From positions 185,999 through 249,998 of the forward strand of contig NZ_JAFJZZ010000004.1 in the NCBI RefSeq assembly GCF_017255415.1: a DNA stretch of 64,000 nucleotides. The letters run 5' to 3'. Origin of the DNA: Clostridium aminobutyricum (GTDB taxonomy: Bacteria; Bacillota; Clostridia; Peptostreptococcales; Anaerovoracaceae). The position numbers were made by a program, and so were the translations under genes. Below the pieces are notes generated by a model. It worked only from the letters and a program-made list of their open reading frames with translations, did no database searches and was not told the DNA's origin. Positions 17,841-25,788 of this stretch are shown piece after piece. Position 1 is the stretch's first letter. Each line of letters starts with the position of its first letter.

Positions 17841-18284
17841 TTATTCTAAACGTTCAATAGTTAAAGTTGGTCTATAAACTTTTGTAGGCATTTGATTACT
17901 AGTACCTTTCAGATAGATACAGCCTAATATTTGCCCTTCTGTCAGATATACTGCATCTAACAAAATGGCCCTTGCATGACCAGAAGAATTGCCATTAATA
18001 GAAATCATCGCAAAGTCGTCAAACCTTCCAACGCTTCCGGTATTTGAATCATTCATTAAATCAAAACCAAAATCAACAGATTCCTTACTGTCATATCCAT
18101 CAAAATCACCCAAAGCTGTTAGCCTATACCAACCTGTAGCAGGTACGATTAATCTTCCATATTTAATCATACCCAGGTCATCTTTTATTGTTGTTGTTGG
18201 ATTAAAGCAAAAAGCTTCGGTATCTATAGTCACTTTAGTCTCTGCTGTAAATCCAATTCCAAGTTTGCATTTAGTAAAAGCCAT
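17841..18284 (-). CDS. Orphan C1q/TNF-like jelly-roll protein
   Basis: 147 residues with a beta-rich pattern containing RLIVPATGWYRLTALGDFDG, then alternating strands ending TLTIERLE, resembling the C1q-like domain of exosporium (BclA) and phage fibre tips. No collagen-like stalk or signal peptide is present. AGAGG lies before ATG 18284. Could be a spore-surface or phage-derived protein; the adjacent phage-like remnant supports the latter. Confidence 0.5.
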   Translation of the reverse strand: MAFTKCKLGIGFTAETKVTIDTEAFCFNPTTTIKDDLGMIKYGRLIVPATGWYRLTALGDFDGYDSKESVDFGFDLMNDSNTGSVGRFDDFAMISINGNSSGHARAILLDAVYLTEGQILGCIYLKGTSNQMPTKVYRPTLTIERLE

Positions 18285-18433
18285 AATTTTTACCTCTTTC
18301 TTTCTAAAATATAATTGATTTGACTTATATCACCGGCGATATTTTAGTTATAGAAAAAGAAACGTATTTTTACGTTAATTTGCAAACCTTCATTTCTATT
18401 TTTTTATTTCTACTCTTTATCTAGAAATTAAAA

Positions 18434-18483
18434 GCACACTTAATACGTGCGCCACTTCATAGTATATGATGCACACTTAATAC
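18434..18483. repeat. Direct repeat of GCACACTTAATAC
   Basis: Identical 13-mers at 18434-18446 and 18471-18483 in the non-coding gap after the C1q-like gene. The first can form a small GCAC/GTGC hairpin. No gene seen between 18285 and 18540. Confidence 0.35.
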
Positions 18484-18580
18484 AGGTGCAGATTTTTCTA
18501 TTTTTTTGTCACTTAATAAGACGTTAAATTAAACTATTCATCCAGATGCAGTTCTCTAATATATGTCTTTGTACTCACAA

Positions 18581-18700
18581 TCAAGGCCGAATGCTGATCA
18601 TAACGTCGAAACCATTTCCGGCATCTTCTTTAATAGTATATTCCTCAAGAAAAACTAAAATATTGAAGTTTCTATTGTGGCAAGTATAGTCCTTCTTTCA
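18581..18700 (-). pseudogene. Probable remnant of a phage tail (LysM/XkdP-like) gene
   Basis: An uninterrupted minus-strand frame without a start reads NFNILVFLEEYTIKEDAG and then NGFDVMISIRP before TGA at 18581. A second frame continues with LIVSTKTYIRELHLDE. The wording resembles the region before LysM domains in contractile-phage tail proteins. No complete gene survives. Confidence 0.35.
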
Positions 18701-18708
18701 GGCATAAG

Positions 18709-18735
18709 AAAAAGCACCCTGTGAAGAGTGCTTTT
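18709..18735 (-). terminator. Hairpin terminator after the 18753 gene
   Basis: AAAAAGCAC / GTGCTTTT stem with a CCTGTGAAGA loop; T run on the minus strand reading away from the gene. Confidence 0.65.
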
Positions 18736-18752
18736 CATTAGATAATTTGTTT

Positions 18753-18980
18753 CTATCTTATTGCATATTCATATTCGTCATTGCCGAGAGTAAATATGAC
18801 TTTTACCGGATTCTGTGATTCTGCCACCTCTTGTGGGCATTCCACTAGGAAACGAACTCCTGGCATACTAAGGGGCGCAATATTAACAATATTGGCATAA
18901 GTGAATCCGGTTGTAGAATCTTCTGGTACCGCAAATCCTGTGTACTTATAACCATCATTGTAATCTACTTCAACTGTCAT
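18753..18980 (-). CDS. Hypothetical protein, about 75 aa (start uncertain)
   Basis: Beta-rich small protein ending VKVIFTLGNDEYEYAIR; no family recognised. The frame is open to 19085, but that longer N-terminus would be read from the T run of a terminator hairpin (19075-19098), so I prefer ATG 18980. No clear ribosome binding site is seen for either start, and it may be a fragment of a longer gene. Confidence 0.4.
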   Translation of the reverse strand: MTVEVDYNDGYKYTGFAVPEDSTTGFTYANIVNIAPLSMPGVRFLVECPQEVAESQNPVKVIFTLGNDEYEYAIR

Positions 18981-19074
18981 AATTTCATCACAATCAAGGT
19001 TTTGCTTCTGAATATTCTTAACATCCGTATCTATGTGAACATAATTACAAATGCGTAAATTCCAACAAAAGAAA

Positions 19075-19210
19075 CAAAAAACCACTATTTCTAGCGGTTC
19101 ATGTTTTGGCGGAGGACAACATTCAGCCCTCAGGGCTTCTTTCCTTCGCTCTCTTCGTTCGCTACGCTGTCCTATTTTCCACTGCGGCTAAAGCCGCGGA
19201 AAATAAGCAT
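19075..19210 (-). repeat. tRNA-Ser 3'-end duplication module
   Basis: Minus strand: AAAATAGGACAGC, an A/G-rich linker, hairpin GCCCTGAGGGC, then GAATGTTG fused to TCCTCCGCCAAAA, a copy of the tRNA-Ser 3' end (15-bp repeat at 19104-19118 and 19290-19304). A terminator hairpin with T6 follows (19075-19098). Same architecture as the 5S modules at 63377-63862. Confidence 0.6.
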
Positions 19211-19290
19211 GGGCCTTTCTCACCCACTCCGTGGCTTCTCGTCCTGTCTCCATGCAAAATAAAAAAGAGACCCGAAAGTCTCTTTTTTAT
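19208..19290 (-). repeat. Terminator-linked dispersed repeat, copy 3 (tRNA-Ser terminator)
   Basis: Terminator stem AAAGAGAC..GTCTCTTT with T run just after the tRNA, then GGAGACAGGACGAGAAGCC and ACGGAGTGGGTGAG. Same family as 9165 and 12118. Confidence 0.65.
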
Positions 19291-19292
19291 TT

Positions 19293-19380
19293 TGGCGGAG
19301 GACATGGGACTCGAACCCACGGGGCTTTAACACCTTACTCGCTTTCCAGGCGAGCTCCTTAGCCACTCGGTCAATCCTCC
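19293..19380 (-). tRNA. tRNA-Ser (GGA anticodon)
   Basis: 88 nt including encoded CCA. Acceptor stem GGAGGAT pairs with GTCCTCC; discriminator G; T-loop GGGTTCGAGTCCC; anticodon loop CTGGAAA gives GGA, decoding UCC/UCU. The long variable arm (TAAGGTGTTAAAGCCCC region) is typical of class II tRNA-Ser. Terminator immediately downstream. Confidence 0.95.
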
Positions 19381-19460
19381 ATACTGTGTTCAGTTGTTTG
19401 TCCTTTCTTGGACACATTTGATATCTTAACACAATACTTTTTAAAATGCAAGTATTTTAT

Positions 19461-20171
19461 TTACTGCTGGAAATTTATAACTTTATGAAGCGCATACATA
19501 CCGCCAGCGACGATTAATACGATAAATAAATTCGCCGTTATAACGGTAAAAGAAGCCAATTTAACCAACAGAATAAGTCCTACTGCAACAAGCAATCCCC
19601 AGGCTGCACCAATGAAGAACCTCCGTGGTATAAGCTTTTTCTTTGACATGGCTTTATGCTCCTCACTCTTTTGAGTGAGTTCAAAGGAGGACTTGCAGAT
19701 ATAGTGTACAATCCCTACCGAAAAAGCAATGATGATTAAATCTAAAATGATAGTACCTAAAGAATAAGAAACAGTAAAATCGGCGGTTCCACCCTTAACC
19801 ATATTCCTAAAAATCCGAATTGCATCCGAAGACAATAACGTTGAAATGGCGACTACTATGCTTCCGCATAAAAGAAAAGTATCTACATACTCTACTATCT
19901 TTTCCTTGGTGGTCATTTGAGGCATACTCGATATGATCTCATTGCAAAAGCCTTTATAGTCTTCTCCGACAACCGCGGAAAAAGGTTCCTTTCGTTCCTG
20001 TGCGGATAGCGCCATTTCCAGTAAATCCTGCCGGATGAGCTCTTGATTCTTTTCTGACAAGCCCGATCCCCGTATATAGCACACCATATCCGTCATAATG
20101 ATACCATTTTCTTTGGTTAACTTCTTACCTATTTCATTGTTTAATCGTCTCAACTTCTTTACTTCGCTCAT
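19461..20171 (-). CDS. Membrane protein with DUF1048-like N-terminus, PadR partner
   Basis: 236 residues: soluble N-terminus with VVGEDYKGFCNEII, the hallmark of DUF1048-type proteins, then four membrane helices (about 98-118, 135-158, 183-203, 208-230). Follows the PadR regulator by 14 bases on the same strand, the common pairing where PadR represses a small membrane protein of unknown function. GGGGG lies seven bases before ATG. Confidence 0.65.
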   Translation of the reverse strand: MSEVKKLRRLNNEIGKKLTKENGIIMTDMVCYIRGSGLSEKNQELIRQDLLEMALSAQERKEPFSAVVGEDYKGFCNEIISSMPQMTTKEKIVEYVDTFLLCGSIVVAISTLLSSDAIRIFRNMVKGGTADFTVSYSLGTIILDLIIIAFSVGIVHYICKSSFELTQKSEEHKAMSKKKLIPRRFFIGAAWGLLVAVGLILLVKLASFTVITANLFIVLIVAGGMYALHKVINFQQ

Positions 20172-20185
20172 TCTTATACCCCCTG

Positions 20186-20512
20186 CTATTTATCAAACAA
20201 CCTATTTACAGCTTTCTCCAGCTCTTTCCAACCGGCTAGAAAGGTTTTCATTTCATTCAGCCCATTTTCCGTTATAGAAAAGTATTTTCGTTTCGGCCCT
20301 AAAGAGGATTCTCTATACTCCGCTTCAATAAGGCCGCTCTTTTCAAGCCGCAGCAGTAATGGGTAAATCGTCCCTTCAGATACCTCGTAAAAGCCGTATT
20401 GTTTTAATTGCTGTGAAATTTCATATCCATATGTTTCATTCTCGCTGATTACTTTTAGGATGCACCCTTCTAAAGTCCCTTTCAGCATTTGTGAATTTAT
20501 TATAGTGATCAC
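20186..20512 (-). CDS. PadR-family transcriptional regulator
   Basis: 108 residues, winged helix of the short PadR-s2 type: LKGTLEGCILKVISENETYGYEI, YEVSEGTIYPLLLRLEKSGL and GPKRKYFSITENGL. Start taken as GTG 20512, which gives the usual N-terminus. Promoter and palindromic operator lie just upstream, so it probably represses itself and the membrane gene. Confidence 0.9.
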   Translation of the reverse strand: MITIINSQMLKGTLEGCILKVISENETYGYEISQQLKQYGFYEVSEGTIYPLLLRLEKSGLIEAEYRESSLGPKRKYFSITENGLNEMKTFLAGWKELEKAVNRLFDK

Positions 20513-20526
20513 CTGCCTCTTCCGAT

Positions 20527-20573
20527 GTACCTTGCATCACATAGTAGTTTATCTATATTGTATTGCAAGGTAC
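20527..20573 (-). promoter_or_regulatory. PadR promoter flanked by a perfect 10-bp inverted repeat
   Basis: GTACCTTGCA (20527-20536) and TGCAAGGTAC (20564-20573) bracket a minus-strand promoter TTGCAA, 16-base spacer, TACTAT. PadR proteins bind such palindromes and autoregulate. Confidence 0.6.
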
Positions 20574-20601
20574 TGCCTTTGTCAAGACTCCTTTAAAATA
20601 A

Positions 20602-20644
20602 AAACCCCCTGAAAAGATGTGATATACCTTTTTTCAGGAGGTTC
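20602..20644 (-). terminator. Terminator of mgsA
   Basis: Minus strand stem AACCTCCTGAAAA / TTTTCAGGGGGTT followed by TTTTATTTT. Confidence 0.75.
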
Positions 20645-20696
20645 AACTGTCCAAAATTTATATTGTTTAAATACGATTTACGATTAATGCCTGTAT

Positions 20697-21179
20697 TTAT
20701 TTTTCCTCTGCCACTTTCGCAACCCTTTCGCTGAGCAGTTTATTATAGTCACATACCTCGTGCGTATACTCCTGATTCATATGCTTGGAAGCCATGATGA
20801 AATCTGCAGTTGCACGGTTATTTGCTATGGGAATATCATAGACTGCCGCAATGCGCAGTAAGGCTTTCACATCCGGATCATGGGGTTGTGCTTCAAGGGG
20901 ATCCCAGAAAAAAATCAACATATCGATGAGGCCTTCCGCAATTCTCGCACCGATTTGTTGATCCCCTCCAAGAGGGCCGCTTTTGAAGGCTCTGACAGGA
21001 AGTCCTGTTGCTTCGGCAATTAACCGTGAGGTGGTTCCCGTTCCCATCAAAAAATGCTGTTTTAAAGTGTCTTCATGTTTCTTGCACCATTCTACCAGAT
21101 CCATTTTTTTATTGTCGTGTGCTACCAATGCGATTCTCTTTTGTCTATCCATCGTTTTTTTTATTCGTTCATATTCCAT
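20697..21179 (-). CDS. mgsA: Methylglyoxal synthase
   Basis: Converts dihydroxyacetone phosphate to methylglyoxal and phosphate, a bypass of lower glycolysis. About 160 residues: ALVAHDNKK at the N-terminus, GTGTTSRLI phosphate-binding loop, SGPLGGDQQIGARIAEG with the catalytic Asp region, FFWDPLEAQPHDPDVKALLR and IPIANNRATADFI. Start ATG 21179 has GGAGG seven bases upstream; the longer frame to 21227 lacks a ribosome binding site. A GAGCCCT/AGGGCTC hairpin (about 21255-21273) separates it from thrC. Confidence 0.93.
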   Translation of the reverse strand: MEYERIKKTMDRQKRIALVAHDNKKMDLVEWCKKHEDTLKQHFLMGTGTTSRLIAEATGLPVRAFKSGPLGGDQQIGARIAEGLIDMLIFFWDPLEAQPHDPDVKALLRIAAVYDIPIANNRATADFIMASKHMNQEYTHEVCDYNKLLSERVAKVAEEK

Positions 21180-21316
21180 AGAGGTTCCTCCGCTACAATA
21201 ACATCCTTCGTTATTAATCTGATTCAATAGTTATTTTCTTCATTATACACAATAGAGCCCTCAAAAAGGGCTCCATTATTTAAATTTATTCTACATTTCA
21301 CTGATATTTAACAAAG

Positions 21317-22795
21317 TTATTTTAAGCAATCTTTAACAGCCGTTTGCAATTGATCAATGTCCAGAACTCCCGTATGGCGGATTTCCTTCTGTTCAAGACC
21401 TTTTAATCCTGCCGGAACTCTCACACCGGTCTTTTCGTGAAGAGCTTTTACATAAGCAAAACCATCTTTCTCCTCACCTAAACCGATTGCACTTGCAACA
21501 CTGTCTGCAAATTTATACGCACTTGCTGTAGCAGCGATCACTGTCGGCGTTTTATCTCCGGTCTCTCCTACATAGTCCTCATATACTTTATAAGCAACTG
21601 CCGTATGGGTATCCATTAAATAGCCGTTCTTCTGATACATTTCACCGATAACCGCAGCCGTTTCAGCTACAGTAGCATAGCCGCCATAAAAATCGACTAA
21701 ACCGCTCTTGATCTTATCACTAACCTGATAAACCTTTTCTCTGTCCAGGCTTTCCATCAGATCTTTAATCTCTGCAGCGTTGCCGCCTGACAAATGGTAA
21801 AGCAGTCTTTCCAAATTACTTGAAATCAAGATATCCATAGACGGCGAATTCGTTAAGTAGAAGTCTCTTCTGATATCATAACAGCCTGTATTGATAAAGT
21901 CGGTCAATACTTTATTTTCATTGGAAGCACAAATCAGCTTGCCGATAGGAATCCCCATCTCTCTTGCATAATAAGCGGCAAGGATATTACCAAAGTTACC
22001 GGTTGGGACTACTACATTCATTTTTTCACCGGACTTCAATACGCCCTTTTCCAAAAATTTCACATAAGTATATACGTAATACGCAACTTGCGGAACCAGC
22101 CTTCCGATATTGATAGAGTTAGCAGAAGACAGCTTGCAATTCATTGCTGCTAATTCGGCTGCGAAATTACTGTCATTAAAAATCTTCTTTACACCTGTCT
22201 GCGCATCGTCGAAATTTCCATTTATCGCAAAAACATGAGTATTCGCTCCTTCTTGAGTAACCATCTGTCTTTCTTGAACCTGACTTACTCCCTGATTTGG
22301 ATAAAATACGATAATTTCAGTGCCCGCAACATCTGCAAATCCTTCTAAGGCTGCCTTTCCAGTATCGCCGGAAGTTGCTGTTAAGATGCAAATCTTCTTC
22401 TCTTCCTTCTCCTTTTTCATTGCTGTTGTCAACAAGTACGGTAAAATAGATAAGGCCATATCCTTAAAAGCAGCCGTTTTTCCATGGTAAAGCTCCAGAA
22501 AATAAGCCTCTCCGCCCTTCACAATCGGAGCGATTTCTTTTTCCTCAAATTTGCTGTCATAAGCGCCGTTTATACATGCTTGCATTTCTTCTTCGGTATA
22601 ATCCGTAAAGAAAGAGGAAATAACCTTCGCTGCCATGTCCTGATAAGTTTTCCCTTGCATCTCTTCCGGTTTAAACGGTAAGGCAGGGATATCAGTCGGA
22701 ACATATAAGCCTTTATCTTCTGAAATACCCTGTATAACAGCTTGCGCTGCCGTTTTGATATCTTGACTTCCCCTTGTACTAACGTATTTTATCAT
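21317..22795 (-). CDS. thrC: Threonine synthase
   Basis: PLP enzyme forming threonine from O-phosphohomoserine. About 492 residues, the longer type. N-terminal KYVSTRGS, PLP-lysine region HGKTAAFKDMALS, TATSGDTGKAALEGF and VVPTGNFGNILAAYYAREMG phosphate-binding loops, and SPSMDILISSNLER. AGGAG eight bases before ATG 22795. Monocistronic here, divergent from the polysaccharide deacetylase gene. Confidence 0.93.
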   Translation of the reverse strand: MIKYVSTRGSQDIKTAAQAVIQGISEDKGLYVPTDIPALPFKPEEMQGKTYQDMAAKVISSFFTDYTEEEMQACINGAYDSKFEEKEIAPIVKGGEAYFLELYHGKTAAFKDMALSILPYLLTTAMKKEKEEKKICILTATSGDTGKAALEGFADVAGTEIIVFYPNQGVSQVQERQMVTQEGANTHVFAINGNFDDAQTGVKKIFNDSNFAAELAAMNCKLSSANSINIGRLVPQVAYYVYTYVKFLEKGVLKSGEKMNVVVPTGNFGNILAAYYAREMGIPIGKLICASNENKVLTDFINTGCYDIRRDFYLTNSPSMDILISSNLERLLYHLSGGNAAEIKDLMESLDREKVYQVSDKIKSGLVDFYGGYATVAETAAVIGEMYQKNGYLMDTHTAVAYKVYEDYVGETGDKTPTVIAATASAYKFADSVASAIGLGEEKDGFAYVKALHEKTGVRVPAGLKGLEQKEIRHTGVLDIDQLQTAVKDCLK

Positions 22796-22989
22796 ATGGT
22801 TCACTCCTTTTAAGGTTATTGTTAAAACATTTATCTTTTATAATATCAAAGTAAGGGTTAGATTTCAAGTTAATATTACTGGGATATGCTCTTTTTAGGC
22901 GGTTTTAAGAAGAGCTATAGACCCAAGAAAAGTCTTTTATTTGATCGGCTAAATCTTTGTTTTGGGTTTGTTAAAAAACGAATTTATGT

Positions 22990-23083
22990 TATAATGAACG
23001 CGACGATTAGGATACGGCGAGTCGGTGCCGCCGTAAAGAAGCGTTCATTGAATCATACGGCGGCGCTGCTTGTATGATATAAT
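22990..23083 (+). promoter_or_regulatory. Conserved promoter-proximal element, copy 1, with switchable pairing
   Basis: TATAAT (22990-22995) with TTGTTA 16 bases upstream; inverted repeat GAACGC (22996-23001) / GCGTTC (23041-23046). TACGGCG (23013-23019) pairs with CGCCGTA (23029-23035), but GTGCCGCCGTA (23025-23035) can instead pair with TACGGCGGCGC (23056-23066). An extended -10 (TGATATAAT) ends at 23083. GCGTTCATTGAATC is shared with 14411-14424. The rest of the gap 22805-22989 holds only the thrC upstream region. Confidence 0.45.
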
Positions 23084-23122
23084 ACAATGTCTATTTTTCA
23101 GTATTACGAGGAAGGTATTATC

Positions 23123-24046
23123 ATGTATTTTGGAAGCGTTCGTTTTTTTAAGCATCTACTATTAATTGCTATGGCTCTAATTGTAATTTTTTCAATATCT
23201 TCATGTGTTTATATGGGTGTTTCCAATCATCATTTGAAGAAGATTCTGGAAGATAACGGGATCGAAGCAAACCAGCCTTCTGATGATTCAAACGGCGCTA
23301 CGGCAACGGATTTGAAATTAGCGAAAAAAGAGCGGATGGCGCAATATTACCTTAGCTCCTTTGACTATCAATTATCGTATCCTGAATTATATATTGATAA
23401 TGATTTTATTTATAAAGATGAACCGCCGAAATCCGTTTATCTTACGTTTGATGATGGTCTTTCAAGCATGACACCAAAAATTCTTGATGTGCTGAAGGCC
23501 TATGGCGTAAAGGCAACGTTCTTCATTATCTATAATGACAGTACGGAAGCACAGGCTTTATATAAACGAATCCTCGATGAAGGCCATACGCTTGGTGTGC
23601 ACAGCACATCTCACCAATATGACGCCATCTATCAATCTCCTGCGGCTTTTTTAGACGATTTTGCACAAACTGCAATCATGCTTGAGCAAACCACGGGGGT
23701 TAAACCTGATATATTCCGCTTTCCGGGCGGCAGTATTAACCCTTATAATCGATCGGTCTATATGCCTATCATCGCTGAAATGACCAGGAGAGGCTATACC
23801 TATTACGACTGGAATGTTTCCGCGGATGATGCAACGAAGAATGCTACTCAGGAGACGATTTACAGCAAAGTCGTAAACGGAGTCGAAAAACGCTCCAAGT
23901 CCATCGTGTTGCTGCACGATTCTTCAGAAAAAGTAGACACGGTGGCTGCTTTGCCATCCATTATAAAAGAATTGCAGTCAAAAGGATATACGTTCTATGC
24001 ATTGAATAAAGATATCCGGCCCATTGCTTTTAACTATGTAGAATAA
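23123..24046 (+). CDS. Polysaccharide deacetylase (NodB domain), membrane-anchored
   Basis: About 307 residues. An N-terminal signal anchor with SCV precedes a NodB domain: LTFDDGLSSMTPKILD (Asp-Asp metal motif), GVHSTSHQY (zinc His residues), RFPGGS, DWNVSADD and VLLHDS. Likely deacetylates peptidoglycan GlcNAc or a surface polymer outside the cell, which would raise lysozyme resistance. I start at ATG 23123 (GGAAGG seven bases upstream) not at the upstream ATG 23087. Confidence 0.87.
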   Translation: MYFGSVRFFKHLLLIAMALIVIFSISSCVYMGVSNHHLKKILEDNGIEANQPSDDSNGATATDLKLAKKERMAQYYLSSFDYQLSYPELYIDNDFIYKDEPPKSVYLTFDDGLSSMTPKILDVLKAYGVKATFFIIYNDSTEAQALYKRILDEGHTLGVHSTSHQYDAIYQSPAAFLDDFAQTAIMLEQTTGVKPDIFRFPGGSINPYNRSVYMPIIAEMTRRGYTYYDWNVSADDATKNATQETIYSKVVNGVEKRSKSIVLLHDSSEKVDTVAALPSIIKELQSKGYTFYALNKDIRPIAFNYVE

Positions 24047-24069
24047 ATAATTAGGAGGAATATACCCAC

Positions 24070-25728
24070 ATGGATCATAATAAATTAGCAGACTTATTAT
24101 TTCCGAACATCTCAAGATCACGTCAGGATTATGAGGAAATGTTTCCTGAAAGGAAGCTTCCCGCCGGTGCTAAAGTGACAAGACTTGGTCCAAGCCCGAC
24201 AGGCTTTATACATCTTGGAAATCTTTATGGAGCCTTTGTCGACGAACGGCTTGCGCACCAGAGCGGCGGAACCTTTTACTTAAGAATTGAGGATACAGAT
24301 GACAAGCGTTATGTAGAAGGTGCGGTAGAAGTCATCATTAATTCTCTTCGTTTTTTCGGCATTCACTTTGATGAGGGTGCGACTATTGACGGACACATCG
24401 GTGACTATGGTCCTTATTATCAAAGTGCCCGAGGCGACATTTATCAATGCTTTGCCAAAGAATTAATCGCGAAGGGACAAGCCTACCCTTGTTTCTTAAC
24501 GGAAGAAGAAATTACGGCAATCCGTGAAAAACAGGAAAGCCTAAAAGAGAACCCGGGGATCTATGGCAAATGGGCGGTTAATCGCGATCTTTCCTTTGAA
24601 GAAATCGAATCCAACCTGAATGCAGGTAAATCCTATGTGATACGGCTTAAGTCCGATGGGAACCACGACCTTCCAAGTGAAGAAATCAAGACGATTTCGA
24701 TTGAAGACGGCATACGCGGTACGTTAACCATACCGGAGAACAATCAGGATGTCATACTATTAAAGGCAAACGGAATTCCAACGTATCATTTTGCGCATGT
24801 AGTGGACGACCACTTTATGAGAACAACACATGTAGTAAGAGGGGCTGAATGGCTTCCGTCTCTTCCGATTCACGTTGAGTTATTTGAAAAGCTGCATTTT
24901 GCAATGCCGATTTTCTGTCATACGGCCCAACTCATGAAGCTGGACGAAGAAGGAAATAAAAGAAAGCTTTCCAAGCGAAAAGATCCCGAATTGTCTTTAG
25001 ACTACTATAGAAATGAAGGCTATCACCCGGCGGCTGTACGGGAATATCTGATGACGATTCTAAATTCCAACTTTGAGGAGTGGCGAATTGCTAACCCGGA
25101 TTCTCCTATCGATGAATTCGATTTTACGGTAGAAAAAATGAGTAACTCGGGTGCCTTGTTTGATTTAAATAAATTAAACGACATCGGCAAAGACGTGCTT
25201 GTTAAAATTCCAGCTGCTGACTTGTGTCAGTTCCTCAAGGACTGGTCGAAGGAGTTTAAACCGGAAATTCTGCCTTTATTAGAAGGTCAAGAAGCTTATA
25301 TTGAAAAGATCCTTGATTTAGGACGTACCGGAGATAAACCTAGAAAAGATTTAATTTACGCCAAGCAAATTTTCGAATTTATTCGCTATTTCTTTGATGA
25401 TTATTTTGTCATCGAAGACAGCAATCCGTCCAATGTCAGCGAAGAAGATGCCAAAGCAATTTTATCGGCCTATCTGGCAAGCTATGATCACCATGATGAT
25501 CAAGCGCAATGGTTCGATAAAATCAGAGCCATCGGCTCCGATCTAGGCTATGCTGCGAAGCCGAAAGATTACAAGAAAAATCCGGATTTATACAAAGGAC
25601 ATGTCGGAGATGTCAGTACGGTCATTCGTATTGCATTAATGGGCCGTTCCCAATCTCCGGATATTTGGGAAATTCAGCAGATTTTAGGGGAAGCACGAAC
25701 AAAATCCAGAATTCAAAAAAGAATATAA
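24070..25728 (+). CDS. gltX: Glutamate--tRNA ligase
   Basis: 552-residue class I aminoacyl-tRNA synthetase. HIGH-like motif GPSPTGFIHLGNLYGAF, RIEDTDDKRYVEGA, and KMSKS-like KRKLSKRKDPE. The clostridial longer form. AGGAGG lies before ATG 24070. Follows the deacetylase by 23 bases, possibly co-transcribed. Functional class is certain; whether it charges only tRNA-Glu or also tRNA-Gln cannot be read. Confidence 0.93.
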   Translation: MDHNKLADLLFPNISRSRQDYEEMFPERKLPAGAKVTRLGPSPTGFIHLGNLYGAFVDERLAHQSGGTFYLRIEDTDDKRYVEGAVEVIINSLRFFGIHFDEGATIDGHIGDYGPYYQSARGDIYQCFAKELIAKGQAYPCFLTEEEITAIREKQESLKENPGIYGKWAVNRDLSFEEIESNLNAGKSYVIRLKSDGNHDLPSEEIKTISIEDGIRGTLTIPENNQDVILLKANGIPTYHFAHVVDDHFMRTTHVVRGAEWLPSLPIHVELFEKLHFAMPIFCHTAQLMKLDEEGNKRKLSKRKDPELSLDYYRNEGYHPAAVREYLMTILNSNFEEWRIANPDSPIDEFDFTVEKMSNSGALFDLNKLNDIGKDVLVKIPAADLCQFLKDWSKEFKPEILPLLEGQEAYIEKILDLGRTGDKPRKDLIYAKQIFEFIRYFFDDYFVIEDSNPSNVSEEDAKAILSAYLASYDHHDDQAQWFDKIRAIGSDLGYAAKPKDYKKNPDLYKGHVGDVSTVIRIALMGRSQSPDIWEIQQILGEARTKSRIQKRI

Positions 25729-25737
25729 AGCTTAACC

Positions 25738-25768
25738 GGGGGTGTCTCAAAACAAAGAGGCATCCCCC
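25738..25768 (+). terminator. Hairpin between gltX and the thioesterase gene
   Basis: GGGGGTGTCTC pairs with GAGGCATCCCCC. Only a weak T run follows, so it may be a partial terminator or affect the nearby ribosome binding site. Confidence 0.45.
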
Positions 25769-25788
25769 TCTTAGATAGGGGGACTAAG

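Noticed and set aside
18981..19085. Longer N-terminus of the 18753 gene
   Set aside because: It would begin inside a terminator stem and T run and has odd Cys/Phe-rich composition.
19104..19304. The 15-bp tRNA-end repeat as phage attL/attR
   Set aside because: Only 186 bp separate the copies and no integrase is present; the module explanation fits better, though an old att site is not excluded.
22886..23077. 63-codon frame upstream of the polysaccharide deacetylase
   Set aside because: It runs through the promoter and inverted repeats and has no ribosome binding site.
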